Source: an uncultured Clostridia bacterium
GTDB taxonomy: Bacteria; Bacillota; Clostridia; Lachnospirales; CAG-274
Direction of reading: 5' to 3'
Length of the DNA stretch: 64,000 bases
Assembly: GCA_947591605.1 (NCBI GenBank)
Contig: CANQDF010000001.1
Coordinates: 1 to 64,000, forward strand
A model generated the notes under the pieces. That model was not told the DNA's origin. It saw nothing but the letters and a program-made list of their open reading frames with translations, and did not search any database. Below, one piece after another: positions 43,098 through 51,863 of this stretch. The translations under genes and the position numbers were made by a program. Within the stretch, counting starts at the first letter, position 1. Each line of letters opens with the position of its first letter.

Positions 43098-44405
43098 ATG
43101 TGTAATAAAACTGTTGCTTTTACCACACTTGGCTGCAAGGTAAATATGTACGATACGGAGGCAATGCGTGAGCTGTTTCTGAGCAGGGGATATGCCGAGG
43201 CGGACTTTGACGAGGGGGCGGATATATACATTATAAACACCTGTTCCGTTACCAACCTGGGCGATAAAAAGTCACGTCAGCTTATAAGGCGTGCCAAAAA
43301 GCTCAACCCCGATGCCGTGATAGTTGCCTCGGGCTGCTATGCGCAGGTGGCGCCGCAGGCAGTGGCTGCCATAGAGGGCATAAATATAATAACGGGTACA
43401 AAGGACAGAGGCCGCATAGTGGATATAGTGGAGAGCTACAGCGGCGGCATTTTAAACACCGTTACCGATATAAAGACCGTAACGGGCTTTGAGAAGCTCA
43501 GCGTTGACAGGCTGGAGGGGCACACCAGAGCCTACATAAAAATACAGGACGGCTGCAACAGGTTTTGCACCTACTGCATAATACCCTATGCAAGAGGTCC
43601 CATACGCAGCAGACCTGCCGATGATATTATTGACGAGGTGCGCCGCCTTGCCTCGGGAGGCTTTAAGGAGATAGTGCTCACAGGCATACATGTGGCAAGC
43701 TACGGCATGGATACACACGGACAGAGCCGACTTGCCGATATAATAGAGCAGGTGCATGCAGCAGACGGCATAGAGCGCATACGCTTCAGCTCTATGGAGC
43801 CTCTTGCCGTGACCGATGGATTTATATCACGCATGAAGGCTTTGCCGAAGGTGTGCGGACATTTTCATCTCTCGCTGCAAAGCGGCTGCGACAAAACTCT
43901 GCACGATATGGGCAGGCGGTACACCGCACAGCAGTATTACGAGGCGGTTTGCAGGATAAGGGAGGCTTATCCGGACGGAGCGGTCACTACCGATATAATA
44001 GTGGGCTTCCCCGGGGAGAGTGAGGAGGATTTTGCGCTATCCGCAGCTTTTGCGGAAAAATGCGGTCTTGCCAAGCTGCATGTCTTCCCTTATTCGCCCA
44101 AGGAGGGAACGCCTGCCGCAAAACGCAGCGATCAGGTGCCTCCCGATGTAAAATCACGGCGTGCGGAGGAAATGACACGGGTGGGTAACCGTCTTAGGGC
44201 ACGGTTTTTGGGCTCTATGGTCGGCAGAGAGTTTGATGTGCTTTTTGAAAGGGAGTGCAAAGAAGGATGCTTTGAGGGCTATACAGAAAACTATGCAAGG
44301 GTAATCGCACCGTCGGCCGCAAATTTGCACAACGCCGTAAAAAGCGTCAAAATTACGGCACTTAACGAAAGGGATATGGTGCTTTGCGGTGAAATAAAGG
44401 AATAA
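43098..44405 (+). CDS. mtaB: tRNA methylthiotransferase MtaB (YqeV-like)
   Basis: 435 residues. It adds a methylthio group to t6A37 of tRNA (ms2t6A) by radical SAM chemistry. The N-terminal UPF0004 domain begins TLGCKVNMYDTEAM with cluster cysteines (NTCSVTN, SGCYAQ). The radical SAM motif is CNRFCTYC, followed by IPYARGPIRSR, and a C-terminal TRAM-like domain ends the protein. The MtaB spelling CKVNxxDT, rather than the CQMN of MiaB, supports the choice. The ATG at 43098 follows GAAAGGA. Confidence 0.93.
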   Translation: MCNKTVAFTTLGCKVNMYDTEAMRELFLSRGYAEADFDEGADIYIINTCSVTNLGDKKSRQLIRRAKKLNPDAVIVASGCYAQVAPQAVAAIEGINIITGTKDRGRIVDIVESYSGGILNTVTDIKTVTGFEKLSVDRLEGHTRAYIKIQDGCNRFCTYCIIPYARGPIRSRPADDIIDEVRRLASGGFKEIVLTGIHVASYGMDTHGQSRLADIIEQVHAADGIERIRFSSMEPLAVTDGFISRMKALPKVCGHFHLSLQSGCDKTLHDMGRRYTAQQYYEAVCRIREAYPDGAVTTDIIVGFPGESEEDFALSAAFAEKCGLAKLHVFPYSPKEGTPAAKRSDQVPPDVKSRRAEEMTRVGNRLRARFLGSMVGREFDVLFERECKEGCFEGYTENYARVIAPSAANLHNAVKSVKITALNERDMVLCGEIKE

Positions 44406-44412
44406 TTTGCCG

Positions 44413-44506
44413 CACCCGTGAACATAATTACAGATAGGAGAGGCGCAATATCGCCGTATGCCAAAGAGTATGCGGAGCTGCGCCTTGCAAATCTCTGCTG
44501 CGGGTG
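44413..44506 (+). promoter_or_regulatory. structured leader before the YitT-family gene
   Basis: CACCCG (44413-44418) can pair with CGGGTG (44501-44506), which is also the only Shine-Dalgarno-like sequence before the ATG at 44513. Enclosed is GGCGCA/TGCGCC (44442-44447 with 44479-44484) with an inner CGTAT/ATGCG stem. The fold looks like a translation-controlling leader; no known riboswitch consensus is recognised. Confidence 0.4.
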
Positions 44507-44512
44507 TTTGGC

Positions 44513-45343
44513 ATGTACGGATATAAGGATGAAATAAAGCGGCTTGTATATTTGATCGCGGGTGTTGCGCTTATGGCTGCCGCCACGGATATGTTTTTTG
44601 ATCCGTTTTCACTGGTAACGGGCGGTGTTACGGGTGTTGCGGTCATACTGCGCAGCTTGTGGGGCGTGCCTCTGTGGCTCACAAACACGGTGCTCAACGT
44701 GCCGCTTTTTATATGGGCATATTTTGTTTTTGACAGGCGTTTTGTGGTGCGCTCCGCCTCGGCTGCGCTGCTGCTGTCGGTTTTTCTTTATCTTATGGAG
44801 TTTATGCCCGATATAGAAAACGACGCCGTTACGGTGGTGGTGTTCGGCGGACTGATATACGGCGTTGGCATAGGGCTGGTGCTAAGGAGCGGAGCTACCA
44901 CGGGCGGCACGGATCTTGCGGCGGGCATTGTAAACAGGCTGCGCCCGGATATAGGCATAGCCCCTGCAATGCTTTGTATGGATGTGGCTGTAATAGTGTC
45001 GGGCTTTGCGGTGTTCGGCGAGGTGAGGGCTATGTACGGCATTATGGCTGTGGCGGTCACCACCAGGGCGATGGATTTTGTAATGGAGGGGCTTAATTTT
45101 GCAAAGGCGGCATTTATCATATGCGACAATGCACCTGCGCTCGGCAAAGCCGTAATGGAGGGCATAGACAGGGGCGCAACGGTGATACCCGCAGGCGGTA
45201 TGTACTCGGGCAGGGATAAAAAAATGCTTGTGGTGGCTGCCTCACGAAAGGAGATACCCGCCCTCAAAAGGATAACCGCAGAGGTGGAGCCGGGAGCTTT
45301 TATGTTTGTTACCGATATAAGAGAGATACTGGGCAATTTTTAG
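44513..45343 (+). CDS. YitT-family membrane protein (DUF161 + DUF2179)
   Basis: 276 residues. Five membrane helices (about 10-170) with GGVTGVAVILR and RSGATTGGTDLAAGIVN, then a cytosolic C-terminal DUF2179 domain (RGATVIPAGGMYSGRDKKMLVVAASRKE, in parts). This is the two-domain YitT/YvjA architecture; substrate and role are not established. I use the ATG at 44513; a GTG three codons upstream is an alternative. Separated from mtaB by a structured leader of about 100 bases. Confidence 0.9.
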   Translation: MYGYKDEIKRLVYLIAGVALMAAATDMFFDPFSLVTGGVTGVAVILRSLWGVPLWLTNTVLNVPLFIWAYFVFDRRFVVRSASAALLLSVFLYLMEFMPDIENDAVTVVVFGGLIYGVGIGLVLRSGATTGGTDLAAGIVNRLRPDIGIAPAMLCMDVAVIVSGFAVFGEVRAMYGIMAVAVTTRAMDFVMEGLNFAKAAFIICDNAPALGKAVMEGIDRGATVIPAGGMYSGRDKKMLVVAASRKEIPALKRITAEVEPGAFMFVTDIREILGNF

Positions 45344-45734
45344 ATGTGAATATACCTAAAATTTTACCGAAAATCGACTTAAAAATTTTGCAAAAATGCG
45401 ATATTTGACAAAAAAATATTTTTTGCATCAAACCAAATCATCAAACCTAACAAAAAATAATTGAAATGAGTCTATAATATTGTAAAAAACGATAAACAAA
45501 TATAATGTTTGTTAGTTTTAACATGAAAATAGGGTTTTTACATTTGCCAAACGGTATATATTGTTTGCATTTTGGTTAAATATTACCGAAATTTAAAATC
45601 CTTTGGGCAATTTGTACAAATTAAAGGTTTTTTATTTGTAAAATAAAGATATGGAGAGTTTGCTCAAAATAAGGTATCATATAATTAAATTAAAGGCGGT
45701 TAAAAGCCTGCTATTGCAAGGAGGAATAAATTTT
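45344..45734 (+). other. A/T-rich upstream region of ugpC with palindromes
   Basis: 391 bases with no gene. Visible symmetrical sites are AACAAA-N7-TTTGTT (45495-45513), CAAAC-N10-GTTTG (around 45558) and the perfect AATTTGTACAAATT (45609-45622). No promoter of good quality stands out, and there is no clear terminator for the YitT gene. Probably regulatory DNA for the sugar ABC ATPase. Confidence 0.45.
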
Positions 45735-46847
45735 ATGGCAGAACTTAAATTAAAAAATATCGTTAAGAAATACCCAAACGGCTTTATCGCTGTTAAGGAC
45801 TTCAGCCTTGATATAGAAGATAAGGAGTTTATCATTTTCGTAGGTCCTTCCGGCTGCGGTAAGTCCACCACACTGAGAATGATTGCCGGTCTTGAGGATA
45901 TTTCGGCAGGCGAGCTTTACATAGGCGATAAGCTCTGCAACAACGTTTCACCAAAGGACAGAGATATTGCAATGGTTTTCCAGAACTACGCTCTGTATCC
46001 TCATATGACGGTTTACGACAACATGGCATTCGGTCTTAAGCTTCGTAAGGTGCCTAAGGACGAGATCAACAGAAAGGTGCATGAGGCAGCTAAGATACTT
46101 GATATCGAGCACCTCCTTGACAGAAAGCCAAAGGCTCTTTCCGGTGGTCAGCGCCAGAGAGTTGCAATGGGTCGTGCTATCGTGCGTGAGCCTAAGGTAT
46201 TCCTTATGGATGAGCCTCTTTCAAACCTGGACGCTAAGCTGAGAGTACAGATGAGATCCGAGATCTCCAAGCTTCACCATAAATTACAGACAACATTCAT
46301 CTATGTTACACATGACCAGACAGAGGCTATGACGCTCGGTACCCGTATCGTAGTACTTAAGGACGGTATCATCCAGCAGGTAGATACCCCTCAGAACCTC
46401 TACAACAAGCCTGCTAACCTCTTTGTTGCAGGTTTCATCGGTTCACCTCAGATGAACTTTATCGACGCTAAGGTCGTACAGGTAGGCGCCGATGTGCTTG
46501 TAAGCTTTGGTGAGTACAGAGTTAAGCTGCCGGAGCACAAGACAAGGGCTCTTATAGACGGCGGTTATGTTGATAAGGACGTTATCCTCGGTATCAGACC
46601 TGAGGATATACATGAAGAAGAGCTTTTCCTCAGCACATCTCCCGAGAGTATCGTTGATGCACAGGTTGAGGTAACCGAGCTCCTCGGTGCTGAAACAAAC
46701 CTCTACCTTATGATAGCAGGTCAGAATGTTACAGCTAAGGTTGATTCACGTTTCTCCGCTAAGATAGGCGATATTGTTAAGGTTGCATTTGATATGAACA
46801 GAATGCACATCTTTGATAAGGCTACAGAAACAGTTATCTGCAACTGA
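45735..46847 (+). CDS. ugpC: sugar ABC transporter ATP-binding protein (UgpC/MsmX/MalK family)
   Basis: 370 residues. Walker A GPSGCGKSTT, Q-loop VFQNYALYPHMTV, signature LSGGQRQRVAMGRAIV, Walker B FLMDEPLSNLD and the switch His in VTHDQTEAMT. A C-terminal TOBE-type regulatory domain (about 235-370) is typical of the multi-sugar ATPase. Such ATPases often serve several sugar importers whose permeases lie elsewhere; none is adjacent. Codon choice (ATC, CGT, GGT) differs from its neighbours and suggests strong expression. The ATG at 45735 follows AAGGAGG; the upstream reading from 45651 is not credible. Confidence 0.95.
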   Translation: MAELKLKNIVKKYPNGFIAVKDFSLDIEDKEFIIFVGPSGCGKSTTLRMIAGLEDISAGELYIGDKLCNNVSPKDRDIAMVFQNYALYPHMTVYDNMAFGLKLRKVPKDEINRKVHEAAKILDIEHLLDRKPKALSGGQRQRVAMGRAIVREPKVFLMDEPLSNLDAKLRVQMRSEISKLHHKLQTTFIYVTHDQTEAMTLGTRIVVLKDGIIQQVDTPQNLYNKPANLFVAGFIGSPQMNFIDAKVVQVGADVLVSFGEYRVKLPEHKTRALIDGGYVDKDVILGIRPEDIHEEELFLSTSPESIVDAQVEVTELLGAETNLYLMIAGQNVTAKVDSRFSAKIGDIVKVAFDMNRMHIFDKATETVICN

Positions 46848-46862
46848 TATATAATTAAGCTT

Positions 46863-46895
46863 TTAAGGGCTGTCCGCACGGACAGCCCTTTTTGT
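46863..46895 (+). terminator. ugpC terminator
   Basis: AGGGCTGTCC/GGACAGCCCT stem with a GCAC loop and TTTTTG after. Confidence 0.88.
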
Positions 46896-46918
46896 CTGCC
46901 TATATAGTCGGCAAAGAA

Positions 46919-46961
46919 TAAAAAACTGCTGTCAAATGATCACAAATGTCATTTAACAGCA
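46919..46961 (-). terminator. trpD terminator
   Basis: On the minus strand CTGCTGTTAAATG pairs with CATTTGACAGCAG (one G-T pair), followed by a T run. Confidence 0.85.
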
Positions 46962-46976
46962 GCCGATTTTATTTTT

Positions 46977-47999
46977 TTATTTGTTTGAAAATTCCGCAAG
47001 AGCCTTTACCTTTTCAAGAGCAAGCCCCTTGTCTATGGTATCGGCGGCAATTTTTATGCCCTCCGAGATGCTGTCTGCCTTGCCGCCTATATATATTGCG
47101 GCGCCTGCGTTAAGCAGTACTATATCTCTCTTTGCGCCTGTTATACTTCCGGAGAGTATACCCTTTGTTATCTCGGCATTTTCGGTTCCCTTGCCGCCCT
47201 TTATCTCCTCGCTCGAGGCATAGCCGATGCCGTAGTCCTTGGGGTCAAGCTCGTATGTTGTTACCTTGCCGTCCTTTATCTCGGAAACATGTGTTTTGCC
47301 CGTAACAGTTATCTCGTCCATACCGTCACAGCCCGAAACAATCATAGCCCTTTCAACGCCCATAGCCTGCATTGCATATGCAATAGGCTCCGTAAGCGAT
47401 TGGGAGTATACGCCGATAAGTGCGCCCTTTGCGTTTGAGGGGTTGGATACGGGGCCGAGAATATTGAATATTGTCCTTATACCCATCTCGCTGCGTGCCT
47501 GACCGACGTTTTTCATTGATTTATTGAATATCTGTGCAAACATAAAGCCTATGCCCGTTTCCTCAACACAAGCCTGTACACGGGGCGCCTCAAGCATAAT
47601 GTTTATACCGAGTGCCTCCAGAACATCCGCAGCACCGCTGCTGCTGGATATTGCCCTGTTGCCGTGCTTTGCAATGGGTACCCCCGCTGCCGAGGCAACA
47701 AAAGCGGATGTGGTGGAAATGTTGAAGGTGTGAGTGCCGTCACCGCCGGTGCCTACCAGGTCGATATAATTGCCCTCCACCTTGGGTGCCACATGGTCTG
47801 CCTTAGCCTGCATTACGGTTGCACAGCCCACTATCTCGTCAATTGTTTCGCCCTTTAGCCTGAGTGCTGTAAGAAAGCTGCCAAGCTGCGCCTGTGTAGC
47901 CTCGCCGCCGAGCATAAGCGACATTACCTCTTCAGCCTCGGTGCGTGTGAGGTCAATGCCTCTAACGACCTTGTCAATAGCTTCCTTCATGGTTATCAT
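46977..47999 (-). CDS. trpD: anthranilate phosphoribosyltransferase
   Basis: 340 residues, standard. It joins anthranilate to PRPP in tryptophan synthesis. The PRPP loop GTGGDGTHTFNIST, KHGNRAISSSSGAADVLEALG (in parts) and MGIRTIFNILGPVSNP are unmistakable. I use the ATG at 47999 after GAGGAGAAAG. No other trp gene is near: it has its own promoter and terminator, so it is an orphan. Its short leader carries a few TAG/GAG triplets that could matter, given that a TRAP gene lies about 8 kb away. Confidence 0.95.
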   Translation of the reverse strand: MITMKEAIDKVVRGIDLTRTEAEEVMSLMLGGEATQAQLGSFLTALRLKGETIDEIVGCATVMQAKADHVAPKVEGNYIDLVGTGGDGTHTFNISTTSAFVASAAGVPIAKHGNRAISSSSGAADVLEALGINIMLEAPRVQACVEETGIGFMFAQIFNKSMKNVGQARSEMGIRTIFNILGPVSNPSNAKGALIGVYSQSLTEPIAYAMQAMGVERAMIVSGCDGMDEITVTGKTHVSEIKDGKVTTYELDPKDYGIGYASSEEIKGGKGTENAEITKGILSGSITGAKRDIVLLNAGAAIYIGGKADSISEGIKIAADTIDKGLALEKVKALAEFSNK

Positions 48000-48043
48000 A
48001 GTTCTTTCTCCTCTCAGCATTTGATTTTCTAATCTATAGCTAA

Positions 48044-48072
48044 ATTATATTATTTATTCAATGCAATTGCAA
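48044..48072 (-). promoter_or_regulatory. trpD promoter
   Basis: On the minus strand TTGCAA (48072-48067), 17 bases, TATAAT (48049-48044). The start would fall near 48037, giving a leader of about 38 bases. Confidence 0.6.
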
Positions 48073-48263
48073 GCACTTTTTATTGCGCCGTGCATATTTG
48101 TACGCCCGTGAGTTGACGGATATTGCGGCTGTGCCGCCGGGGCAGGCAGGATACGGTTTATACGGGCTGCCCGTTAATTGTATGGGTACAATTACTTTAT
48201 GATGTAGACAATTGATTTTTGCTGTGATATTATTTACTAAATCAGTTTTAAGGGGTGAAGATA

Positions 48264-48800
48264 ATGAAGGACACAAATACGGTATCTGCCTACAATGATT
48301 CCAAGGTAAAATATGTTACAAAAACAGGTATGATGGCTGCGCTTATTTTTATAGCCACATATGCAATAAAGATACCTGCCCCAAACGGCTACACTCATTT
48401 GGGTGACTGCCTCATATTTATTGCCGTGCTGACTCTGGGCACAAAAAGGGGCGCCCTTGCGGCAGGCATAGGGGCTGCGCTTTCCGATATGATGTCGGGG
48501 TTTTTGATATGGGCGGTGCCAAGCTTTATTATTAAGGCGATAATGGCTCTTATTATGGGCGCCTTTACATACAGGCTTTTGCCAAAGCGCCGCTTTGGCT
48601 GGGCTGTGGGCGCCGTAATAGGGGGCATAGTGCAGATAGTGCTGTATACCGTGGTAAAAATACCGCTCTTCGGGCCTGCGTATGCTGTCGAGCGTTTGCC
48701 TGTGCTTACGCTACAGACGCTTTTCGGCATAATAATAGCGGCGGCGATAATATCTGTGCTTAACGGCTCGCACATTATGGATAAGCTCAGGGAGGTATAA
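48264..48800 (+). CDS. ECF transporter S component, substrate unknown
   Basis: 178 residues with about six membrane segments. After a polar N-terminus, KYVTKTGMMAALIFIATYAIKIPAPNGYTHLGDCLIFIA (in parts) matches the substrate-specificity subunits of energy-coupling factor vitamin transporters. There is no ATPase or T subunit nearby, so it would share the common ECF module. The ATG at 48264 follows AGGGGTGAAG. One base separates its stop from the amidohydrolase start, so the two are translated together, and the enzyme may process the imported compound. Confidence 0.85.
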   Translation: MKDTNTVSAYNDSKVKYVTKTGMMAALIFIATYAIKIPAPNGYTHLGDCLIFIAVLTLGTKRGALAAGIGAALSDMMSGFLIWAVPSFIIKAIMALIMGAFTYRLLPKRRFGWAVGAVIGGIVQIVLYTVVKIPLFGPAYAVERLPVLTLQTLFGIIIAAAIISVLNGSHIMDKLREV

Positions 48801-48801
48801 A

Positions 48802-49533
48802 ATGAAAAAGATAGACGCACATGCACATATAGGCAGCTTCGGCGGATGGGCAAATTTGAGGATAAACGCCGACGAGCTTATTGAACAGATGGATAAATAC
48901 GAGATAGAAAAAACCGTGCTTTGCAGTACGGACGAAAAAACCAACACGGATACGCTCGGCGCCTTTAAAAAATACGGCGGCAGGTTTATACCGCTTGTAT
49001 ACCTTAACCCTTACGACGGTGAGCATGCTGTAGAAATGCTGTACGAATATGTAAGGGAGCACGGCTTTGCAGGCATAAAGCTCAATCCGCTCAAGCAGGC
49101 ATATGTTGCGGATACGGTCATGCTTGACCCTATTATGTCGGCAGCGGAGGAGCTTGAAATACCCGTGTTTATACACAGCGGACATCCGCCCTATTCCCTG
49201 CCCTGGAGCATTGCGCTGCTGGCGGAGCGTTTCCCCGGTGTAAAGGTGGTTATGATACATATGGGACACGGACACGGGGTGTACATAGATGCGGCTCTTA
49301 AAATGGCAAGGCGTTACGACAACATTTACCTCGAAATGTCGGGTATGCCCATGAGCAGCAAGATAAAAGAGGCATACGACACCGTCGGAGCCGACAGGAT
49401 AATGTTTGGTACGGACGCACCGTTCCATCATCCTACGGTGGAGATACAAAAGGTGCTTACAAGCGGTGTCAGCGAGCATGCCCTGGAGGATATATTCTAC
49501 AACAATGCGGCACGCCTTATGGGTATAGTATGA
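48802..49533 (+). CDS. metal-dependent amidohydrolase (amidohydrolase 2/TIM-barrel family)
   Basis: 243 residues. DAHAHIG at the N-terminus (two metal His), GIKLNPL, PVFIHSGHPP, VVMIHMGHGHG and FGTDAPFHHP (catalytic-type Asp) trace the metal-site strands of the PF04909-type barrel. Members hydrolyse or decarboxylate small cyclic or aromatic substrates; the substrate here is unknown. Strict coupling to the ECF S component suggests a vitamin-like or heterocyclic compound. Confidence 0.85.
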   Translation: MKKIDAHAHIGSFGGWANLRINADELIEQMDKYEIEKTVLCSTDEKTNTDTLGAFKKYGGRFIPLVYLNPYDGEHAVEMLYEYVREHGFAGIKLNPLKQAYVADTVMLDPIMSAAEELEIPVFIHSGHPPYSLPWSIALLAERFPGVKVVMIHMGHGHGVYIDAALKMARRYDNIYLEMSGMPMSSKIKEAYDTVGADRIMFGTDAPFHHPTVEIQKVLTSGVSEHALEDIFYNNAARLMGIV

Positions 49534-49650
49534 TCATGCGCCGTTTTTAGCCTTATGGTTGATTTTACCGCAAAAATGTGTTATACTTTTATGCAAAGCA
49601 AGGGGGAGCTTTGCAAGTAAAATGCTTTTACCCGGGTATGGAGGTAAGAT

Positions 49651-50643
49651 ATGTCGGATATTGTTATTGCGTTGGATGCAATGGGCGGTGACAATGCACC
49701 TGCCGAGATAGTTAAGGGTGCGGTAAATGCCTCGGCTGAAATAGCCTGTAAAATAGCTCTTGTCGGACGGGAAGCCGATGTAAATGCGGAGCTTGAAAAG
49801 TATGAGTACGATAAAAACAAAATTTTTGTTGTAAATGCCTCCGAGGTGATAGAAACCTGTGAGGTGCCTACCGTTGCGATACGCAAAAAAAAGGATTCGT
49901 CAATGGTGGTAGGCTTAAATATGGTAAAAAACGGTGAAGCGTCGGCGTTTATCTCCGCAGGCAACACAGGTGCGCTGCTTACGGGCGCCACGGTGATAAT
50001 AGGCCGTATACCGGGGGTGGAACGCCCTGCACTCGGCACAATGGTGCCTACCGAAAAGGGTATGTCGCTGCTGATAGACGCAGGGGCAAATGTAGACGCA
50101 AAGCCCAATTATCTTGTTCAGTTTGCAAAGATGGGCAGTGTTTATGTTGAAAATATCTTTGGTGTGCCCTCACCCAAGGTAGGGCTTATAAACATAGGCG
50201 TGGAAAGCGAAAAGGGAAACGCCCTTGTAAAGGAAGCCTACGGCCTTTTGGGCGAGAGCGAAGGGATAAACTTTGCAGGCAACCTGGAGGCAAGGGATAT
50301 AAGCCTGGGCGATATGGATGTAATGGTTGCGGACGCTTTTGTGGGCAATGTTGTGCTTAAGCTTATGGAGGGCTTTGGCAAAAGTATGCTGGGCATAATA
50401 AAAAAGGAGCTTATGGCAGACCCTCTGTCCAAGGTGGGCGCCGCCATAGCGGGCAATGCCTTTAAACGCATAAAAAAGTACTTTGATTATGCCGATATGG
50501 GCGGAGCACCGTTTCTGGGCTTAAAGGCGCTTGTGGTAAAGGCTCACGGCAACAGCGATGCAAGGGCTGTAAGGGGCGCAATAATGCAGTGCGTAAGCTT
50601 TATTGAAAAGGACATTGTAAATAAAATAGCGCAAAAGCTTTAA
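49651..50643 (+). CDS. plsX: phosphate acyltransferase PlsX
   Basis: 330 residues. It converts acyl-ACP to acyl phosphate, feeding PlsY in phospholipid synthesis; a peripheral membrane enzyme. ALDAMGGDNAP at the start, FISAGNTGALLTGA and DVMVADAFVGNVVLKLMEG (in parts) are family signatures. GGAGG precedes the ATG. It has the common Firmicute neighbourhood plsX-acpP-rnc, though here a terminator and new promoter separate plsX from acpP, and no fapR or fab gene is adjacent. Confidence 0.97.
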   Translation: MSDIVIALDAMGGDNAPAEIVKGAVNASAEIACKIALVGREADVNAELEKYEYDKNKIFVVNASEVIETCEVPTVAIRKKKDSSMVVGLNMVKNGEASAFISAGNTGALLTGATVIIGRIPGVERPALGTMVPTEKGMSLLIDAGANVDAKPNYLVQFAKMGSVYVENIFGVPSPKVGLINIGVESEKGNALVKEAYGLLGESEGINFAGNLEARDISLGDMDVMVADAFVGNVVLKLMEGFGKSMLGIIKKELMADPLSKVGAAIAGNAFKRIKKYFDYADMGGAPFLGLKALVVKAHGNSDARAVRGAIMQCVSFIEKDIVNKIAQKL

Positions 50644-50649
50644 ATAACG

Positions 50650-50680
50650 TGAGGGGGTGTTTTGTTATAACCCCCTTTTT
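50650..50680 (+). terminator. plsX terminator
   Basis: GGGGGT/ACCCCC stem followed by seven T. Confidence 0.8.
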
Positions 50681-50718
50681 TTAGGTGCAAATTTGCTGTT
50701 TTATATGGCGGAAATGTA

Positions 50719-50747
50719 TTGACAAACATATTGTAATTTAGTATAGT
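50719..50747 (+). promoter_or_regulatory. acpP promoter
   Basis: TTGACA (50719-50724), 17 bases, TATAGT (50742-50747). Confidence 0.8.
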
Positions 50748-50790
50748 ATTATTGATTAGAAAACATTTACTTTTAAGGAGGTTTTTGACA

Positions 50791-51021
50791 ATGGAATTTG
50801 ATAAGGTTAAAGAAATCATTGCAGATCAGATGGGCATAGCCGAGGATTCTATCACCATGGAGTCATCCTTTACAGATGATATCGGCGCAGACTCTCTTGA
50901 CATATTCCAGATCATCTCGGAGCTTGAAGATGCTTTTGATATTGAATTTGGCAATGAAGATGCCGAAAAGATCAAAACGGTAGGGGACGCTGTTGAGTAC
51001 ATCAAAAATGCGGAAAAATAA
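50791..51021 (+). CDS. acpP: acyl carrier protein
   Basis: 76 residues, acidic four-helix ACP. The phosphopantetheine Ser (about 35) lies in [11 protein letters not shown]. It carries growing fatty acyl chains for fatty-acid synthesis and for PlsX. The ATG at 50791 follows AAGGAGG; a longer reading from 50752 adds an unrelated N-terminus. Own promoter and terminator, suitable for a highly expressed protein. Confidence 0.97.
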   Translation: MEFDKVKEIIADQMGIAEDSITMESSFTDDIGADSLDIFQIISELEDAFDIEFGNEDAEKIKTVGDAVEYIKNAEK

Positions 51022-51030
51022 TTGATTTTT

Positions 51031-51062
51031 GGCTGCGGCAGCAATATGCCGCAGCTTTTATC
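51031..51062 (+). terminator. acpP terminator
   Basis: GCTGCGGCA/TGCCGCAGC stem followed by TTTTATCTT. The next 115 bases up to rnc show no clear feature. Confidence 0.8.
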
Positions 51063-51176
51063 TTATTAAGAGAATATGCCGGCTTAAGTGCTTTAAAAAT
51101 GCAAATACAGGGTTGAGATGCTGCTGCAGGTTAAAGTATTTAAGCAAGTATATTCTCCGCAAGGAGGCAGATATTT

Positions 51177-51863
51177 ATGATGGAAGATGTTTTAAACTAC
51201 AAATTTAAGGACGAGAGCATACTGCTTACGGCACTTACACATTCGTCCTATGCCAACGAGGCAAGGTCTATGGGCGTTGTATGCAATGAACGCCTTGAAT
51301 TTTTGGGTGATGCGGTACTCGGCTTTGTTATAGGCAGCTACCTTTACAAGGAGTTCCCCGATTTAAGCGAGGGCAAGCTTACAAAGCTCAGAGCAGGGGT
51401 AGTGTGTGAACAGATGCTTGCCAAAAAGGCAAGGGCGCTGGGCGTGCAAAAGTATTTGAGGCTTGGCAAGGGTGAGGAGCAGACAGGCGGGCGTGAGCGT
51501 GTGTCCATACTGGAGGACAGCTTTGAATCCATTATAGGCGCAATATATCTTGACGGCGGCGTTGAGGAGGCGTCCAGATTTATACTGAGTCAGCTTAAAG
51601 ACGAGATAGAAAACATAAAATCCTCAAGGCTTGTACCGGATAACAAGACAAACCTGCAGGAGTACCTGCAAAAGACAAGCCATGAGCCTATTGAATATGT
51701 GGTGGTGTCCGAGAGCGGCCCTGCACACAGCCGTGAATTTAAGGTGGAGGTAAGGCATATGGGCAAGGTGCTTGGCAAGGGCAGAGGGAAAAGCAAAAAA
51801 GAGGCTGAACAGAATGCGGCTGAATCGGCGCTTGAAAGGCTTAATGTAAGGCATCAAATATAA
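51177..51863 (+). CDS. rnc: ribonuclease III
   Basis: 228 residues. It cleaves double-stranded RNA in rRNA and mRNA processing. The RNase III signature NERLEFLGDAVLGFVI holds the catalytic Glu/Asp, and EDSFESIIGAIYLDGG the second acidic pair. A double-stranded RNA-binding domain ends the protein (about 155-225, with SKKEAEQNAAESAL). AAGGAGG precedes two consecutive ATGs. smc and ftsY, often next to rnc, are not present; repeat copy 4 follows directly. Confidence 0.96.
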   Translation: MMEDVLNYKFKDESILLTALTHSSYANEARSMGVVCNERLEFLGDAVLGFVIGSYLYKEFPDLSEGKLTKLRAGVVCEQMLAKKARALGVQKYLRLGKGEEQTGGRERVSILEDSFESIIGAIYLDGGVEEASRFILSQLKDEIENIKSSRLVPDNKTNLQEYLQKTSHEPIEYVVVSESGPAHSREFKVEVRHMGKVLGKGRGKSKKEAEQNAAESALERLNVRHQI

